From Prolixibacteraceae bacterium (GTDB lineage: Bacteria; Bacteroidota; Bacteroidia; Bacteroidales; Prolixibacteraceae), in contig JACMKG010000399.1 in the NCBI GenBank assembly GCA_014380255.1, positions 1 through 17,682 on the forward strand: 17,682 bases of DNA, written 5' to 3'. Made by a program: the position numbers and the translations under genes. Shown piece by piece: positions 16,461 through 17,682 of this stretch. Numbering within the stretch: the stretch's first letter is position 1; every line of letters starts with the position of its first letter. The notes below the pieces were generated by a model. It did no database searches. It worked only from the letters and a program-made list of their open reading frames with translations, and was not told the origin of the DNA.

Positions 16461-16895
16461 CAAAATATATACAAAGCAGAGAAATGAAAGAATTAAACAG
16501 CCTTATGTAGAACGATGCATGGGGCGATAAAGTGATCAGTGATCCGTGGATTACTATTTGGCGAAATGAATTATATCCTCCGGCTATTTCAAGGGCCATC
16601 CATGACACCGATCAGAGAAAACAAAAAACCGTTGATCAGGGACTAAAAGCCAAGGCTGATAATTATAACGTCAATCTGAAGTTTATTGCAACAGTATGGA
16701 ATCCGCTAGCTATCTAAAGTGGGTTTATAAATTTAGTTGGGCAGGTTATATAAACGTTACATGGAATGTGGGCAGGGTTTCAACAAAAAACGGAGAAACA
16801 TTGAATAATATAACAGAGCAGTGATCAATATGGCTTTAAATAAACCGTAAAGCAGATTTAATTCAATTTTAAAACCTAAGCTAAATCCATTTCCT
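16461..16895. other. Gap before the beta-mannosidase gene, with gene relic
   Basis: 435 bases holding the relic at 16484-16824 and then about 70 AT-rich bases before the beta-mannosidase start. No intrinsic terminator follows the glycosidase gene, and no TAnnTTTG is visible before 16896, so read-through from the glycosidase gene is possible. Confidence 0.5.
16484..16824 (+). pseudogene. Decayed gene relic, possibly a TIM-barrel glycosidase fragment
   Basis: An ATG at 16484 starts MKELNSLM, followed by a TAG (16508-16510). The same frame then continues for 69 codons with NDAWGDKVISDPWITIWRNE and VNLKFIATVWNPLAI before TAA. Around 16709 a shift to the next frame gives YLKWVYKFSWAGYINVTWN and NGETLNNITEQ before a TGA at 16822. 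The Trp-rich text and the 'NLKFIATVWNPLA' stretch recall the 'NPNLKIIASPWSPPAWMK' region of GH30-like clan GH-A enzymes; this is pattern memory, not a search. One stop plus one frameshift and missing ends indicate a relic. It sits between two glycosidase genes, a natural place for a lost enzyme. Confidence 0.4.
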
Positions 16896-17682
16896 ATGAA
16901 ACCTTCTGTTTTTTTTACCATCATAACTGTTGCCCTCCTTATGTGGTCGTGTATCCAAAATCGCGAAAATCAAGCTGTTTCGCTCAACAATAATTGGCAG
17001 TTCCGAAAGGCAGGTGATTCAGAATGGCTTCAGGCAAAAGTGCCGGGCTGCGTACACACTGATTTGCTTGACCATCAGCTTATCGCAGACCCGTTCTTTC
17101 AGAAAAATGAACTTGAGGCAAAATGGATTGAAACCACCGACTGGGAATACTCCACCACCTTTGAACTAACCCCGGAAATGGCAAAGTTTAACAATCTCGA
17201 TTTGCAATTTGGCGGACTTGACACATATGCCGATGTTTATGTGAACGACTCGTTGGTACTTCTTGCTGACAATATGTTCCTGGGTTGGACGGTACCGGTG
17301 AAAAATGTGGTAAAGCCTGGAGAAAACCACCTGCGCATCTATTTCCGTTCGGCTGTGAATGTGGGCATGGAGAAGCTGAAAAAAGTGCCGTATCTGATTA
17401 TGGCCGCCAATGAACTTGCCCCTGAAAACGAACGTTCCAACGTGTTTACCCGCAAAGCGCCATTTCATTACGGTTGGGATTGGGGTCCCCGGCTTGTTAC
17501 CTGCGGAATTTGGAAACCGGTAACCCTCTTGGGCTGGGACCAATCCACAATGAAAGATCTTTATATTCAGCCACTGAAAGTTGCTGCCGATGCTGCTACT
17601 TACCGCGTTTCTGCTGAAATTGAGAGTAATGCATCCGCCAATGCCGACCTTGAAGTTTGGGTTGACAGTCAAAAAATGGCCA
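16896..17682 (+). CDS. GH2 beta-mannosidase lipoprotein, N-terminal part
   Basis: Open from ATG 16896 through the right edge, 262 codons visible of a family that usually has about 850 residues. The signal peptide ends in an LMWSC lipobox (Cys19). A GH2 sugar-binding (jelly-roll) domain follows: LNNNWQFRKAGDSEWLQAKV, PGCVHTDLLDHQLIADPFF, WIETTDWEYSTTFEL, LDTYADVYVND and NMFLGWTVPV. The beta-mannosidase hallmark KAPFHYGWDWGPRLVTCGIW is present around residues 187-206. The catalytic Glu residues lie outside the window. The enzyme removes terminal beta-mannosyl residues from oligosaccharides. As a lipoprotein it would be membrane-anchored, facing the periplasm or the cell surface. It is the best clue to the substrate of this locus: a mannose-containing glycan. 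Confidence 0.92.
   Translation, partial: MKPSVFFTIITVALLMWSCIQNRENQAVSLNNNWQFRKAGDSEWLQAKVPGCVHTDLLDHQLIADPFFQKNELEAKWIETTDWEYSTTFELTPEMAKFNNLDLQFGGLDTYADVYVNDSLVLLADNMFLGWTVPVKNVVKPGENHLRIYFRSAVNVGMEKLKKVPYLIMAANELAPENERSNVFTRKAPFHYGWDWGPRLVTCGIWKPVTLLGWDQSTMKDLYIQPLKVAADAATYRVSAEIESNASANADLEVWVDSQKMA

Overview
The window looks like a chromosomal stretch of a Bacteroidota bacterium, probably a Bacteroidales/Marinilabiliales-type glycan degrader. The evidence is an adjacent SusC/SusD pair, a FecR anti-sigma factor with a C-terminal DUF4974-like region, a Bacteroidetes-type ECF sigma factor, Cys lipoboxes on several exported proteins, and two promoter candidates matching the Bacteroidetes -7 consensus TAnnTTTG. 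I cannot name a species from sequence alone.

Layout. At the left edge (1-253, minus) is the N-terminus of a PAS-domain signalling protein. A quiet gap follows, with one strong terminator (905-942). Next is a minus-strand lipoprotein of the vanadium-haloperoxidase/PAP2 family (1030-2394). At 2924-6262 a large secreted protein combines a DUF5107-like beta-sandwich region with a long TPR region. From 6263 to 6889 lies a non-coding strip with a broken 'MARIK' accessory gene, two long hairpins and a ~130-bp MITE-like palindromic element. The ECF sigma gene (6890-7474) is followed by about 900 bp without a convincing gene. That gap holds an unusual head-to-head array of 11-bp repeats. Then come fecR (8375-9415), susC (9491-13033) and susD (13067-14683), closed by an intrinsic terminator. 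A six-hairpin glycosidase-like protein (14787-16460) has its own predicted promoter, a decayed glycosidase-like relic follows (16484-16824), and the 5' part of a GH2 beta-mannosidase lipoprotein (16896 to the window end) closes the window.

How it fits together (inference). From 6890 rightward this is a polysaccharide utilization locus. The SusC protein carries an N-terminal STN domain, so the expected circuit is: ligand bound by SusD/SusC, signal from the STN domain to periplasmic FecR, release of the ECF sigma factor, then transcription of susCD and linked enzymes. The beta-mannosidase suggests a mannose-containing glycan, but the specificity of the (alpha/alpha)6 enzyme and of the DUF5107-TPR protein cannot be read from the sequence. 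The least explained parts are the DUF5107-TPR protein, the glycosidase of unclear family, and the repeat-rich DNA on both sides of the sigma gene, which separates it from its presumed anti-sigma partner.
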